From NCBI GenBank assembly GCA_003640385.1, contig RCAB01000294.1, positions 1-64,000 of the forward strand: a stretch of DNA of 64,000 nt, in the 5' to 3' direction. Position 1 is the first letter of the stretch, and the number at the start of each line of letters is the position of its first letter. The notes beneath the pieces are model-generated. The model was not told where the DNA came from. It ran no database searches and saw nothing but the letters and a program-made list of their open reading frames with translations. A program made the position numbers and the translations under genes. The DNA is from Setaria digitata (taxonomy: Eukaryota > Nematoda > Chromadorea > Rhabditida > Setariidae). Below, piece after piece: positions 51,701-64,000 of this stretch.

Positions 51701-54700
51701 TCATAGGTTTAATCGAAATGGACGATCTAAAAGAGTTATTTTATAACAACAAAATTAGTCTGTGGAAAGATGAAAATATTATTTTTGTTCCGCTTAAAAA
51801 AAAAAAAAAAAAAAAAATGCTGCTTACATGGTGTATTTGTTAAGGTGAAATTAATTCTCAAACGTAAACATTGAGACTCTTCTACAAAATTAGAATTTGT
51901 TGATCATGTTGTTATCATTAGTACTGATCATATAACGTTGATTATAATATAGTGTAAACTTCAATAATGACGATAATTTCTTGCTCTTATTTCAGGTTTA
52001 AAACTAGATCAATAAAATTTCAAAACTTTTTTTAGACCATCTAATGCTTCCTCCATGATGAATTATTTGATCGAGTTTTTAAGCCTCATTTTTGAATGTC
52101 AAAATTTATATTACATACTTTCTTAATTTGATGTTCTGAAATTTTCGGGTGCAAGCTGCCTACTGTTTTTTTTTTTTTTTAAACTTTATTAGTAAAAATT
52201 CATCTTTAAGTAATCTGTTCAGTTCAGCATTTTTTTTTTTCGTAAGTATATTTCTGTAAAAGTGTATTTGTTAAGAAGAATTAATATATTTGTTTTATTC
52301 ATCAATAGCCGCTGTGAAAAGATGCTGAATTGAATAAACTACTTGAAAGATAATTGTTTAGTTTAAAAAGAAAAACAAAGAAAGTTCAGGAACGAGAACC
52401 GGAGGTTATAACGATAAGTATTAATCGTGGTACTGGTGGAATCGGACTCAGTATTGTGGCCGCTCAGGTGCGTTTTACGTTCACAATTCCTTGCTTTACG
52501 ATCAACAATTTAACAAACTCATAAATTTTTTTCTCATCTTAAAATCCTTTTTTTTTCTCTTTTTTTTTAATTTCAAATGAACGAAAATGCCATAAAATTT
52601 TATTAGCAATCACAAATCTCACTGAATTGTTTTATATATGCAAAATTTTCCTCCATCTTCCCCATCTCCTCTTGTAAATGTGGTTTTATTAAATATCATT
52701 TTTCTTTCCTTTTTTTTTTTTTTTTTACATGGCAAATATCATTACTATGAAATTGTGGAATAAAAGTTAAAAATAAAATTGAATACTTTTGAATCACCAA
52801 AATTTTGTAACTTGTAAATCTGGAATAACTTCCGATAAAAGAAGCTCTGTATGAAGAAAAAGTTGAAAACAGTAGAGGAGTATTGATCTCATTCTCATTC
52901 TTCATGTTCAATTTTGTTTTTGTTTTTACAATTTTCTTCTGATAATCTAAAATGAAATTTACTTTTTTTCTATTGTTTTTTTTAATCCTTCTCATAATGC
53001 TGTTAATTTTTTTTTTTCCCTTCTCTCAGTATTTAATATTTTAGAATGTTATTTACAGTTGATATTAGGAGTAAAGAGAGGAAATAAGCGACGAAGGGAA
53101 TTTTACGTGTAGTTGTCATGTAACCATATCTTAAATTACATCAACGATAGAAAAGTTCCCCTTATCAGTACCAATCTATAACATATCACAGATAATCTAG
53201 TTGACGTCCTATCTCTATGTGTTACTTTTATTTCATACTCTATTAGTGATCTGTTAACTACTACAAAGTGATAATCCTGAACTCGTTGTTAGCATCAGTA
53301 TCATGATGATATTTCATGATGTAACCTAATTTATAACTCAGTAATTTGTCATTTCAGCATAAGAATATGCAATATTTTCCTTTGTACGGGAATTACCAGT
53401 TGACAGATATTTGACTTCATTTAAATTGCTCACATCTTCCTTCAACTTATATATTTGACTCCTCTGTATAATTCTACCCTGTGGATACTTTCTTCTAAAT
53501 CTTACCTTCCGAGCTTTTAATTTTGTTCCCATATATAGCGAAGCGAAGAAATTCAAAAATTAAAACAAAAGTCAGGGAAAAGAAAAAGAAAAATTAATTT
53601 TGCCACCAGATTACTTCGTATTCGATAATCCTTGTTTCTTTTACTGATTGCTCTGATAACTGCTTATTTGCATTCTTCATTCATTGCCCTAAAAGAATCT
53701 GCGAATTTATCTGGCATATCATTATCCCCGGAGCATTATTAACTGATTCTGTTCCGTTGAATATTGTTTCACTTTGGAAAATGATGTTTTGCGTGGTTCA
53801 GGGAATCGGTGAACGTTCGGTTGGTATTTATGTCAAAAAGGTTATGGAAGGAAGTGCTGCACATCGAGTTTGTTTACCATTTTTTTCATTTGTTTAAAAA
53901 TTTTATTCCAATTACTTTACGTAAAGTGAAGATTTTCTTTTTTTTTTTTCTTCCTCTTATCCATCGCCAGTTTATGTCAGCAAAACTGTTATTAGGTTGC
54001 ATATGATGAATTTATATAAGTAAAGCGCAGATTCCCATTTCCTACGGCGGCTTGATATGATTTTTATGTCACCTTCGGCTAAAATAAACAATTTTTTTTT
54101 TAGTGTTTAATGTTCGAATAAAGTTTTTAAATTGAAAATTCAAAAACTGGAAAATTGTTTCTTTTTTTAGGATGGTCGCCTTGGATCTGGCGATCAGTTG
54201 CTTTCTGTCAATGGTCAATCACTTATTGGCATTAGTCAAGAAGAGTATGTGTAAAAATACTATTGTTAAACTTCCCCCAAAAATTTTCATTTAACGAGCT
54301 ATAGACGGACAGTATGAATTATCACTGAACGTATGTTTGTCGTTGAGTTACGCAAGTGCTTGCTGTTAGTAAAATATTTCATCTGACATAGTTTTTCTGT
54401 AGAATAATTTATCGATGAAAGAAAAATACCGCTCAAGTTTTTTTTTTTTTAGGAATTGTACTAAATTTCTGTTCTTTAAATGGCTGATTTATTGTGATGT
54501 ATAGTGTACAGAGAGAGAGAGGGAGAGAGAGAGAGAGAGGGAGAGAGGAGATATGATTGGCTATTTTAGGAACATTTTGCAATCTTTTTATATTGCCAAG
54601 AATGAATGAATGGTAACGATGTGATAAAGAAGAAGAAGGAAAAGTGAAAAGAGGGATGATATATCAAGACTATTGTTAAATTAAATGCATTTTGCGAAGA

Positions 54701-57700
54701 CAGGAAATATATTTCAGATGTTGGAATCGAACTATTCAATTATTCATTCGTTTTTTTTTTTCTAGGGCGGCATCGAAAATGTCCTCAAGTGGACCGATTG
54801 TATCATTTGAGGTGTATAAACATGCCGCACGGTACAATGGTCTCTACGAGTGGTTAAATAATCCACCATCATTGCAAGCACAAGCAAAAATTTCATCAGT
54901 TAAACAGGTTAGTTTCTTTCATACATTTCAGAAATTTCACCTTCTCCTCTTTTTTTTTTCTTTGAATTGTTTTATTTAGTTAGAGATAAAGATGAGATTG
55001 TGAGCGATGTATAATTTATGTATAAATCGAATTTTGCAATCGCTGAAGAATGAAAAGATCATAGAGGACTCTTGTTTCGGGTCATCATCAGTCGCCATAG
55101 GTGTCTTTGTTAGTTGTTGCGTCCCAAGTGAATTGTCACAATTTATTTTCGACAATTCTCTTTTGCGTAATCTGTAATACTTTTATCTTAGATTAAATGG
55201 AATTATGAAGAGTTGAAATTTTGGTGGAGGGACGTTCTGAGTGGCTAAAAAAAAAAACTTTTGAATGTTATATGCTGATGATGATGATGATGATGATGTA
55301 GCATGTCTATGTCACCAAAATGAAACTAACATCTGATTTTGATCTTTTCGGTGCTGTAATGAAAAATTATGAAATATTGGTTACTCCGTGACATTTGAAT
55401 AGGACGGACATTTCTATTTGTCAGCCGTAGAAATAAAGTAATTAATAGAATCATTGAAATTTGTCCTTAATGTTCCCAAGTTACCGTATTACAGGCAGGT
55501 CAACTACCTCTTCCTGATAAACAATTGGTTATGCCGAATTCCGCAGAAAATATTGCTGTTAATAATAATCGTATGCAGTTCTCTTTCTTAAATCTCGAAA
55601 ATCGAAAACCATACTAATCAAATTTAGCCATACGTGCATTTCTTTGATGGGATCTTACAATCAACTGCGAAATTTCGAAATATAAGATTAAAATGATTTT
55701 GGGAGTAATATCTCAGGTGTAAAAATGCCGATGAAATTGACTGTGTTTTATGTGTTGCAGTTGCTAATACTCAACGGTTTTCACGACAAAATTCAGCTGC
55801 ATCCACAACTTCTAATTATTCCAATCAGGCTCAGGTTATGCAACCTAATTTAATGGTACTTCCATAAAAAAAAAAAGACCTCTAATTACTAGAATCTTTT
55901 GTTCCCAAAAGAAGTTTCACAGTTGCGCACACTTCCACTACTATCAATGTTACTGAATGTATGTGTCGAAACATAACTGTACAAGCTTTTTTTTTTTTAT
56001 TTTCTAGCTTAATATCTTTTTTCGTATGTTTTGGAATTATTCTTGATTTTGAAAAAAAATTTTTTTTTTTTTTTAGAAACCTGTACGTAACGGATATCCT
56101 GGAGCGGTAACCATTAATGCTTGTCCAAAACGACCACAACATAATTCTGCAACTACAACCGATCAACAACTAGTCAAAAGTCGTTCGGCTTCAACATCAG
56201 ACATTTATCATAACCCGGTTTGGTTCATTGTTTAGTTCACCATGATGTTAATTTCTTAACTTTATTTTTGGATGTTGAAAATTGAACTTTTTTTTAAAAC
56301 ATTTCTAGGTTGATAAATCACTGACCGTATCGCTGACATCACTGCAACCATCTTCTGGTGGTACCATCATTCCAGTGCAGAGCGAACGATATCAAACAAA
56401 TACAATAAGTTCTCAACGAAGTACGCTGCCATCGCATTATCGAAATGTTCGCCCCATTGTTATTCAGCCTTCACGTCCTACACATTCGCCAACTCTACGT
56501 CAACAACAGCAGCAACAGTACCATTCACGTTCACGTTCTCCTTCTCACCTGTATGCCACTTCTACTTCATCTTCATCCGGTCATTACCATAATCCAGCGG
56601 TAAAAAATGCTGTATCAGTATGTTTTTTTTTTTTTTTCATTGTATTGATTATCAGAAGTTATTCTTTTCCTTCACCTATGCTTTTGCTAACTTAATTTCA
56701 TAGTCATTTATTTTATTTTCTTCCTTTTTCACTTTCTTAATACATGCTGTGTTTTTCGTAGCTGATAGGTCTAGTTATGGCCTTAATATGGTTTTCATAA
56801 TCTCTAAACTATATCCTTATTTCAAGTTAAGCTTTCAGAAAGGTGATTTAAAGAGCTGTTTGATATGTGAGACATTTATCATTTGTTTCCTTCTGTTTTC
56901 CTCTTCGTCCAGCATCCATCATTAATTTCTCCCGCTCATCCTTTGCGCTTATTTATTTATTTGCAGTCCGATTATGTTCTGTCAAGTGCATCGTCATCAC
57001 CAATCACCGATTATGCAAATTTACCCCTGATCGAAGACCATCATTCTACTTTCGAATCATCTTTTTCTTCTACCTCTTCACGCAACATTCTTTCAAACCA
57101 GCGTCCTTTTCCGTATAGTTCTACCCAGCAACAATTTGAGACATTACGGACATTTGACACAAATTCTACATCACGTGAACAAAATTCGATTCCTTCTACG
57201 TCGTCTCACGATTCTACTCGATCATCGATCACCACTGCAACACAAGAAACTGGAGTGGCAATGGATGAATGTTCAACTGATCGACGACGATTTACGAAAA
57301 AGGCGCCACCTGTTCCGCCCAAGCGGCATGTCACCGTAAGTTTTTGTTTGTTTTATTTTTTTTCTTTTTTTTTTTCATAGTTTTCGATTTCCATCCTTAA
57401 CAAGTTGATATGTGATATTCAAAGATTTGCAGTAAAAAGCTTTCAAATGAATATCAACATTGAGACCCGAAACTTGATTATACTGCGCTATGTGAATTGT
57501 CGATTTTTCACAAATTTTCTTCCCCAAAATTGTTGATTCTTTTTTCTTGATACAAATTTCTTAACATAGCATTTCTATAGAGACGAGATGAATTGAACGA
57601 GCAGTTGGATGAACTTGAGTCAAAAGGCGCTGCAATGACTGAAGCAGATCATCAAAAATATCGTGAGCTTGTAAATGAACTGGCAAAAATTCGCGTACCA

Positions 57701-58942
57701 TTTCCGATTCATTCAATTTCAAATAAAAACACTGCTGAGCAAGACAACCCAAAATTCATTTCATCCGAAAACACTTCTTCTGCCAACGATACTGAACACT
57801 CGAAATCAGGGAAATATGAAAAAGCATCGATAAAATCAAGTTAATAAGAATTTAATTCACTTAAATTATTGTCTTTTTAACTGTCATCTAATGTATAAGT
57901 TATTGCTTTTTGTGATTAGTTGATAACATTTTTAGGAGCCATTGAGATAGAAAAAGCAGCGGAACAAAAGAAGCAAGATACGATTGGAGTAGAATCAGGA
58001 GAAGTTCTGAAAGAAAATAAATGTTCTTCACCGGCTGAGTGCGTGTTTTAGCTTGGATTATAGTTATTTTAGACCAAGTTTGAAAAAAAGTTGGAATTTT
58101 CGGCGAAAAAAGTCATTTTGTTCATCAACTTTATATTTCGTTTTTGTTTGTTCTGATTTATTCAGATTTCAATTCTATTTAGCGAGAATTGCAATGAAAA
58201 GTTACTGATGGAAAAAGGAATACAGTGGGATGATAAAATTGTGGAAAAAATTGAGAAATCAGAGTCAGACAATGACAGCAAGCTTATTTATGATGATGAC
58301 GATCAACCGGAACCAAGAGCTCAAGTAGTTTCCTTTTTTTTACTTACAAAATAATTTTTCTTTTTTAATATTTTTATGAAAAAGCAAACGCCTTTTTCGC
58401 CATTACATAAGAATAGTATTAATATTTCCCTTTTTAAAGACTTTTGACATCATGAGTTTCCTTTATAACAAATGGCACGATTTAAAACAGGTACTCGGTA
58501 CACATGAAGTATATCGAGATCCTCGACAGTTGCGTCTTATTGAAATGGAAGCGAAACAGCATGCAGCGAAAGAAGCAAAGGTGATTTGATATAAAGGATT
58601 GAGAAGAGAAATTTCTAAGATTTTAGTTGAGAAAAAGAAATTTTTCAATTTTAGACCAGTTTTAAATCATTCAGAAAGTATTTCTTCTGATTGTTTAAAG
58701 CTGTGCTATATCATATAGCTTTGTAAAAGTTGTGTTATATAGCAAGAAATTTCCATACCCAAAATGCTTTAAATTTCTTGTTACGAAATTCACTTTTTTT
58801 TGTCTAGATTGATGGTTCCAAATTAGGATTCCGTGACAAAATGCAGTTATTTGCTGAGCAAATTGGTGAAAAAGCTTTGAAGAATCGTTACAAAGCATCG
58901 ACTATACAGCGTGAAATTGAACAAACACTGGGTGATTCCTGA
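36709..58942 (+). CDS. afd-1: Afadin (AF-6), adherens-junction scaffold
   Basis: Long-form exons: 36709-36819, 37151-37296, 37400-37562, 37793-37874, 38304-38459, 39314-39468, 39716-40049, 40305-40486, 40582-40677, 44049-44323, 45425-45555, 45745-45944, 46085-46100, 46721-46975, 47405-47579, 48083-48257, 48402-48597, 48972-49031, 49140-49282, 51513-51632, 52390-52467, 53802-53867, 54171-54244, 54766-54907, 55495-55570, 55761-55855, 56077-56217, 56309-56617, 56967-57335, 57581-57839, 57936-58038, 58183-58324, 58491-58580, 58808-58942. The sum is 5250 nt, 1749 aa. RA1 at about 38-135 (EIHGVMRFYFQ, KCIRVSSTATS, LNWHKDDREGRFLL); the afadin signature TFTRTISNPEVVMKKRR; RA2 at about 220-300; FHA-like at about 383-475; DIL at about 610-945 (RLNAALTIQLFSQL, QLPFLLPQDGYS); PDZ at about 1060-1155 (GGIGLSIVAAQ, GDQLLSVNGQSL). 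A Pro/Ser tail with APPVPPKR and a charged helical end follow. Family role: links nectin-type adhesion and Rap/Ras signalling to actin. Confidence 0.9.
38880..39130 (+). mobile_element. tRNA-derived SINE-like element
   Basis: The head at 38880-38952 has an A box tagtgtagtgg (38887-38897, fits TRGYNNARNGG) and a B box ggttcgattcc (38931-38941, fits GGTTCGANNCC). These are 33 nt apart, a normal internal Pol III promoter layout. The acceptor stem does not pair at standard positions and the anticodon arm is poor, so it is not a working tRNA. About 180 bp of sequence with clearly higher GC than the surrounding intron follows (38953-39130), then ordinary AT-rich intron. It lies in the afadin intron between 38459 and 39314, same strand as the gene. 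I see no second copy in the window, and the 3' end is approximate. Confidence 0.6.
40828..41035 (+). CDS. afd-1: Alternative 3' exons giving a short RA-RA-FHA afadin
   Basis: Exon 40828-40895 (acceptor atttcag, donor gtaagt) follows exon 40582-40677 in phase 0. It continues into 40969-41035 (acceptor tattttag), where the frame stops at TAA 41033-41035 after a Lys/Arg-rich end (KAKGRRRKSKSTF). The predicted short form is 519 aa with both RA domains and the FHA-like domain but no DIL or PDZ. The 68-nt exon leaves phase 2, which does not fit the good acceptor at 44048 (TGA after six codons), so it cannot be an ordinary internal exon before 44049. A weak acceptor (gtaagag) at about 44059 would restore the frame. 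Confidence 0.55.
41036..44048 (+). other. Large afadin intron / possible 3' UTR of the short form
   Basis: 3 kb of AT-rich sequence with poly-T tracts (41180, 42670, 42767, 43432) and no supported exon. It ends in a strong polypyrimidine acceptor (tttcttag, 44048) 15 nt before two adjacent ATG codons in the afadin frame, so an internal trans-spliced start of a DIL-PDZ protein is also conceivable. Confidence 0.55.
46085..46100 (+). CDS. afd-1: 16-nt microexon of afadin
   Basis: caatgcaggaatgcag lies between aaaatag and the strong donor gtgagc. It is needed to connect 45944 (phase 0) to the good acceptor at 46720, where the DIL frame needs two leading bases. Without it the DIL frame can only be entered at later AGs inside the exon. 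It adds QCRNA plus one base. Confidence 0.5.
46428..46540 (+). repeat. (AAT)n/(ATT)n inverted tract
   Basis: About 70 bp of AAT/GAT triplets are followed directly by ATT/TAT triplets, so the tract is self-complementary and may form a hairpin. It sits in an afadin intron. Confidence 0.75.
49283..51512 (+). other. Afadin intron between DIL and PDZ parts (2.2 kb)
   Basis: AT-rich, with an (AT)n run at about 50290-50310 and several poly-T tracts. No exon is supported. Joining 49282 to 51513 keeps phase 0. Confidence 0.55.
52468..53801 (+). other. Afadin intron inside the PDZ domain (1.3 kb)
   Basis: It splits the PDZ carboxylate-binding loop region (…VAAQ) from the next strand (GIGERSVGIYV). 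It contains poly-T tracts and no supported exon. Confidence 0.6.
54509..54552 (+). repeat. (GA)n microsatellite
   Basis: About 20 GA units with a few GGG interruptions, in the afadin intron between 54244 and 54766. Confidence 0.85.
55276..55301 (+). repeat. (GAT)n microsatellite
   Basis: Eight to nine GAT triplets in the afadin intron between 54907 and 55495. Not coding. Confidence 0.8.
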
Positions 58943-61930
58943 AATTTTTTCTTGGGTGCTTCTGCTTATGGTTAACATGTGTAACGGTTAAGACAATTTT
59001 AGGTGTTTTGAGAATTCTCAAAACTTGAAAAAATACAGTATGCAATTTTCGATAAGCAATGATAGCTGTAATTGATATAAAGGTGTATGTCTTTAGCATT
59101 TTTGGCACCTCTTTACTTATTTTGTATTTGAATTTAAAGAAATGACACGGTAATTTCATTGGATTTAGACTTGACTTGAAGAACTTGAAAAATATTGTCC
59201 AAAATGCAGGAATGGCTTGATTTTGAAAGATCAATTGAGCAATAACTTATTTATATAAACCAGTCGAAATTCATAGTATTGCAGCATCTAAAGATGCTTT
59301 CATTTTTATGGTGCCATGTAAATATTAATCAAAAGTCTTTTGTTCTCAAAGCTTTTAGCTTTATTGTTCATATTTTTTTGTCATTTTTTACATTTATACA
59401 TTTAACACTCATGGCAATATCGGCTGCTTTTAATTCATTCTTTATTAATTTTTGCGTGTATTACGTATCTCGTTTGTTATCTCTCGCGTGGGTCTCACGT
59501 AACCTTAACTATCTGTACTTTAATTTTCCGATCTTATTTATGCCTTTATTCATTTATTTCTCAAACATTTTCTTCTAATCATCCATTTATTATTGTTTGT
59601 GACTCAGAAGTCCATTTGAGTTCATTAATAATTCATTTATCTTTCATTTACTTTATTTATCTACTTTACTGTAAACTCTTCTTTATGTCCTTTTTCATTA
59701 AAGTTGTTTTGTGCTTATCTGCTTTCATTTCCTTAAATTGGCAGTTAAATTTTGAGATTCAAAATTTTCAGAGAAGTTTGTCATTTCAAGTTTTAATTCT
59801 TTCTCTTTTTCTTTTAATCAAATAGTGTAACTTATCCATTAACTATAGGAGTAGGATTTATGAAACGCGACTACTTATGTATCATTACCGTTATGGTCTA
59901 ATAATTTATACTTAATCAAGACTATGAAAATAATTATATTTTGGAAGAATAGTGGATTTTAATAAGCTTAAGATTTGATTTAAGACAAAAATATAGGGCA
60001 TATAGTTTTGAAATGAATCTTTACTAATTGATTGAACCGACTTCTTTTTCCATCTTATAGCATATCTTGATTGGAGCTCATATAATACAGTTCGCCGCAA
60101 AGCCATATCAGAATTATTTATTGCATTTGATTACCTTTGCTTATCTTTTTTTTCCTTTTTTTTTTTTACCTTTAAAGGTATAATTCGTCTTATCATTCAT
60201 TTATCATCTCATATCTCCTGCAATATTTTACCTATATCAATGAGTCATTGCCTTCAACATAAAAATGTCTTTTACCGTTCTATGCCTTCTTTCTTTAAAA
60301 TTTTTGAAAAATTTTTGCATATCAAATTTTTGATATTGTTTATTTTGAAAAACTTCCATTCATACTTTGAAATGTCGTTATGAATATGACAAAATGAATG
60401 AATGAATGTATACAAATTGTTCGTTTTTCGTCCACCACACTCACTTTATTCATTTCTTTTTTTTTTGAAATATGAGCTTCTGTGTAAATATCATTAAAAA
60501 CATGAAGCAAATTCACTAAATAATGTTTTTCTTGATTGCTCAAATACCAAATCTTTATCCTACCGCGGAATCTTTCTTTTACTTCTAAGTAAATGCGATG
60601 AAATAAAAGTAATCGAATTTTTATTTCTTTTGCTCTTTATCTGAAAATTTCATTATCAAGATGAAAAAACATGAAACAGAAATGCACTATTTATTTTTGT
60701 TAATGCAAATTATTATAAAACTGTTATATACAAACATAAAAAAGAGTCCTTGGAATAGTAATTTGAAAGTTTTGTTTCACTGTTTACCTTTTTATGATCC
60801 ATCATTAAACAGAAGTAGTCTTAGGTAATCGGGATTGACCTAAGAAGTTGATTCAAGTTCGAAGTTTTTTTAAAATAAATTTTGTAACATTCAAACCTAA
60901 GCTGTCGCGTTTTTAATTCTTCCTTAATTTCAGTAGTATCAAATAACTAAATTTAAAATGAATCATAAAAATAGTTTTGTATGTCACATCGAATTTCGAC
61001 TGATTAACTAACCACTGGAAACTTACAATGTCACTTTTTGAAAGCATCATTTTGACAATTTCCGAAAAACAAAAAAGCAAAATGCTCCATTCACACTCAT
61101 GATTAATTTAGAGTTGAATTCAAAATTCAAGATAAGATTTTTTTTAGAGAGAGAACAGGAAAAAAAGAGACATGAAAACAATATGCATTTGAATAATGTG
61201 TTTACTTTTCCCAATCATTGAACTCATAAAATTTCATTAAAATAATTTGAATTTATTCAAAATGAGGGAAAAAAAGGAAGAAATGAAATAATCACAGGAT
61301 GATGATGAAATGAAAAACGAGAGATTACAAAAATAGTTATTTCGAAGTAACTTAAACAATTTTTCCTCAATTAAAGATAATTAATTTGGCGTTTTGTCTC
61401 TTTTTTTTTCATAAAAATTTGAAAATCATTTGATATTTTAATAAATTTGAAATAAATTTTTAGCTAGCTAGCTGCCTACTCATACCTTTATAACCATTAA
61501 TTTCATTAGGAAAAAAAGTAATAAAAATTGAAAAAAAAAAAGAATAAAATGAGTCAATATATAATCTTAAATTTTTGAGTATCCATCTAATGAAAATAAT
61601 TTATTAATTGGTGCAAATGGAATAATAATGGTATTCGTTTGTTATTACACTTTTTTTTTTCCAGTTCTATTCTAACCTTTTATTATTATTATTAGTAATG
61701 GTAACATTACTATTACTCTTATCGTTAATACCATTACTACTGTTATTATTACTATTATTATTATCATTATTGCTGCTACCGTTAAGTTTCAATTATTTTG
61801 CAATTTTTGTTAATAAATTTAGCGAAAACATAAAGGAAAAATTGATATACAATGGACCCGCAAAATTGATTGAAAGTAAGTGACATTTTAATTAATTAGT
61901 AAACAACGAGAAAAATTAAATTAGATTTTG
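58943..61930. other. Convergent intergenic region after afadin
   Basis: It lies between the afadin stop (58942) and the stop of the - strand membrane-protein gene (61931). It is AT-rich, with a (TTA)n-like tract at about 61680-61775 whose Leu-rich ORF is an artefact. The short ORFs at 59279 and 59616 are hydrophobic and A/T-driven, without splice context. It probably holds both 3' UTRs. Confidence 0.55.
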
Positions 61931-62146
61931 CTATAAATAGATTTGATTAGATCGTTTGCTTTTACACTGCTCTAATTTGCCCATAAATGATGGTGAATGT
62001 GACAAATCTTCCACCTATAAATGAGAATTTATTTAAAAATTAATCCTAAAAATTTGACAATTTTATTAATTTCAATAATTTTTAAATTTTATTCCGTAAT
62101 ATAGCTAGCAATGTATTAATTGAATATTCTATTTTTATTTATTATC

Positions 62147-62177
<31 letters not shown>

Positions 62178-63914
62178 GGAAGCATTTTTAAGTGAACATC
62201 TTTAAGTGGAGGAACAGAGACATTCTGAATGATAATTATCATTCCGTACTGATGCCTTATCTCAGATCTTTATTGATAAGAATCAAAACAAGACAAATTT
62301 TTCTTTCTTTTTTTTTTTTTGAAAAAGTAGCCATTTAAGTTTTAACAAGCTATTAAATTTAGTTTAAATAGCAATTAACCACAAGTGATATAGGTGAATC
62401 GGATCGTGCTGGTACAGCTGCACTAAATTTTGATATTGATTCATATGCATTGATAATGCTTAGTGATGGTGATGAGAGCCTGAAATTTACATATTATAAA
62501 ATAGTTTTAAAATATTAAAAAAATTTTTTAAATATTAAATAACGCTAATAATAACTATTCTAATAGTAAATTAATAAATGCTTTATCAAAATTAATTTAA
62601 ATATTGAAATAAGTATTCTGAAGATTTGATGTTTATTAGCGTAGTTAGACTTCTAAGTTCTTCTTTCCTTTTCAAAGTTATAATGATGTTTCCTGATTTG
62701 ACCTTTTGACCTTTTTTTAAGTTTTTTTTCCTCAGCTGTAAAGTTCATTTCATTCTTACCCATTTCTTCCCCTCCTATCTTTACTTTTCAAATACTAACA
62801 ATAATTTATAAACGGTACAATAGGTATAATGGCAAAATTAAGGGGAAAAAAATAGCTATTTTAAATAAGCAATGAAGTGAAATTCAAAATGAGACGAATA
62901 GCTAAAATTACCTGGTACCATAGACAGGTTGTGGAGTGATACTAAAGGATGGATAAGATGAAGGTTTCTCTTTAATTGGTAATTTCCAATGACAGTATAA
63001 ATTGCCAAGAAAAAAGCCAATAATCATTGCTAATGTTGCTACCGAACCACTAAGTATTGGAATAAAAAGACTATTCTCAATAAAAGAATAGGCGGTTGAT
63101 TCTGAAATCATTTGCTCAAATTTATTTTACTTATTATTTTTAATTAAGTTTTTATTTCATTTAATTAAAATTTGCGCAATTATTCGTAAATTTTGGAAAT
63201 GTTATATTAAAACTATATACTTCAGTTTATATATTTTATACTTCAAAATTCAATTTTAATAGATATATATATATATTTTGAAATCTTCTTCCTGAATTTT
63301 TTATAACTTGATATTACAATCCAAAATAACTATGTATTCTTTGATAACTTATTAAAATTATTTATTTTTTCATAATTTGTAAATTTTTGGCAATTTAATT
63401 TGTTACATTCAATTAAAATTAGAATTAAATTTTAGGAATAACCTGCCGTGATACCAAATGAGAGAGAACTACTAGAAGATGCACATGCTGAAATTGCTTT
63501 TTTATCAGCGCATGTGCAATTACCATTTGTACTAATTCTTGATGATGAATATGATGATGGAGAAACATACGACACATCTGCAATTTAAATGAATAAATCT
63601 TATATCAGCATACCATAACAAATATTTAATTTTACAGTATCATTAAGAGGAAAATGGTCACCTACCGTAGCAAATATCTCGTGTTACAGTATTATCGGGT
63701 CGAAGTTACAGTATCTTTCTTACCAGATGACTACCTTAGTCATTAAAACATTAAATGATTTGTAGGATAAAAAAAAAAAGGAATTAAACCTTGCAATGAT
63801 TCCTCCTCTTTTTTAGGAATAATTGAAGCTCCATCAAAACTAAAGAAAGTTTGAAGTTCTGAAAAAGTACCACAACTTTTGGACTGCCCTGTTAATATTT
63901 CTTGCTCGTATGCT
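61931..63914 (-). CDS. C-terminal part of a single-pass membrane protein (5' end outside the window)
   Basis: Exons in transcript order: 63914-63790, 63577-63443, 63101-62912, 62479-62380, 62014-61931. All phases fit (entering phase 2, stop TAG 61933-61931), giving at least 211 residues. The visible order is an extracellular-looking stretch (YEQEILTGQSKSCGTFSELQ), a short Cys/Ser-rich region (NGNCTCADKKAISACASSSSS), then one clear transmembrane segment (ILSGSVATLAMIIGFFLGNL). A basic/Pro/Ser-rich tail of about 100 residues (YCHWKLPIKEK ... SITPQPVYGTR ... QCKSKRSNQIYL) follows. The Lys-rich flank after the segment predicts a cytoplasmic C-terminus, so a type I receptor or adhesion protein is likely. 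I do not recognise the family. More exons must lie beyond 64000. Confidence 0.75.
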
Positions 63915-64000
63915 CTGTAAATAGCGAATTTCAATTTACTGCACTTTATTCCAATAAATTTAAAAATCGTTTTATTGGAATAAAATTTTTTTGAAATTTT

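Noticed and set aside
59279..59825. Two hydrophobic ORFs on +
   Set aside because: T-rich composition alone explains them. They follow the afadin stop and have no conserved features.
61698..61883. Leu-rich ORF on +, resembling a membrane segment
   Set aside because: Comes from a (TTA)n-like tract. No splice context, and it lies in the convergent intergenic region.

Overview
The window is a eukaryotic, strongly AT-rich chromosome segment with homopolymer-rich introns, short exons (down to 15-16 nt), TTTCAG-type acceptors and genes whose first exon follows directly behind a splice acceptor. Together with a nematode-like E-protein and afadin this points to a nematode, probably a filarial or other clade III worm. 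The species is an inference. No prokaryotic or viral sequence, CRISPR array or functional tRNA/rRNA gene was seen. All gene models were assembled by hand by matching acceptors, donors and reading phase. Every model given as coding closes in frame.

Layout. (1) 2301-16984, + strand: an E-protein class I bHLH gene (hlh-2/daughterless/E2A family), 11 exons, with an alternative terminal exon at 15141-15299 that swaps the conserved C-terminal E-protein domain for an unrelated tail. (2) 20278-33909, - strand: three tightly spaced same-strand genes. Listed 5' to 3' they are a small C2H2 zinc-finger protein (33909-31664), a large protein with about 19 C2H2 fingers (31370-23991, 20 exons) and a RING-finger protein (23322-20278). 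Each has an acceptor just upstream of its ATG, so the cluster resembles a trans-spliced nematode operon. (3) 36709-58942, + strand: afadin (AF-6/afd-1) with RA-RA-FHA-DIL-PDZ order and a Pro/Ser-rich and charged tail, about 35 exons. Exons 10 and 11 (40828-41035) offer an alternative end giving a short RA-RA-FHA form. (4) 61931 to beyond 63914, - strand: the C-terminal part of a single-pass membrane protein that I do not recognise.

Between genes: a divergent 2.8 kb region (33910-36708) carries a 16-bp minisatellite. A tRNA-derived, SINE-like element with clean A and B boxes lies in an afadin intron (38880 to about 39130). A roughly 246-bp near-identical direct repeat surrounds the single N at 1063 and is most likely an unmerged contig overlap. 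hlh-2 and the cluster are convergent (3' ends at 16984 and 20278), as are afadin and the membrane-protein gene (58942 and 61931).

Functionally, the locus holds a tissue-specification transcription factor, two zinc-finger proteins and a probable ubiquitin ligase, and an adherens-junction scaffold. I see no shared pathway. The most interesting features are the alternative terminal exons that would make truncated or re-tailed forms of HLH-2 and afadin.
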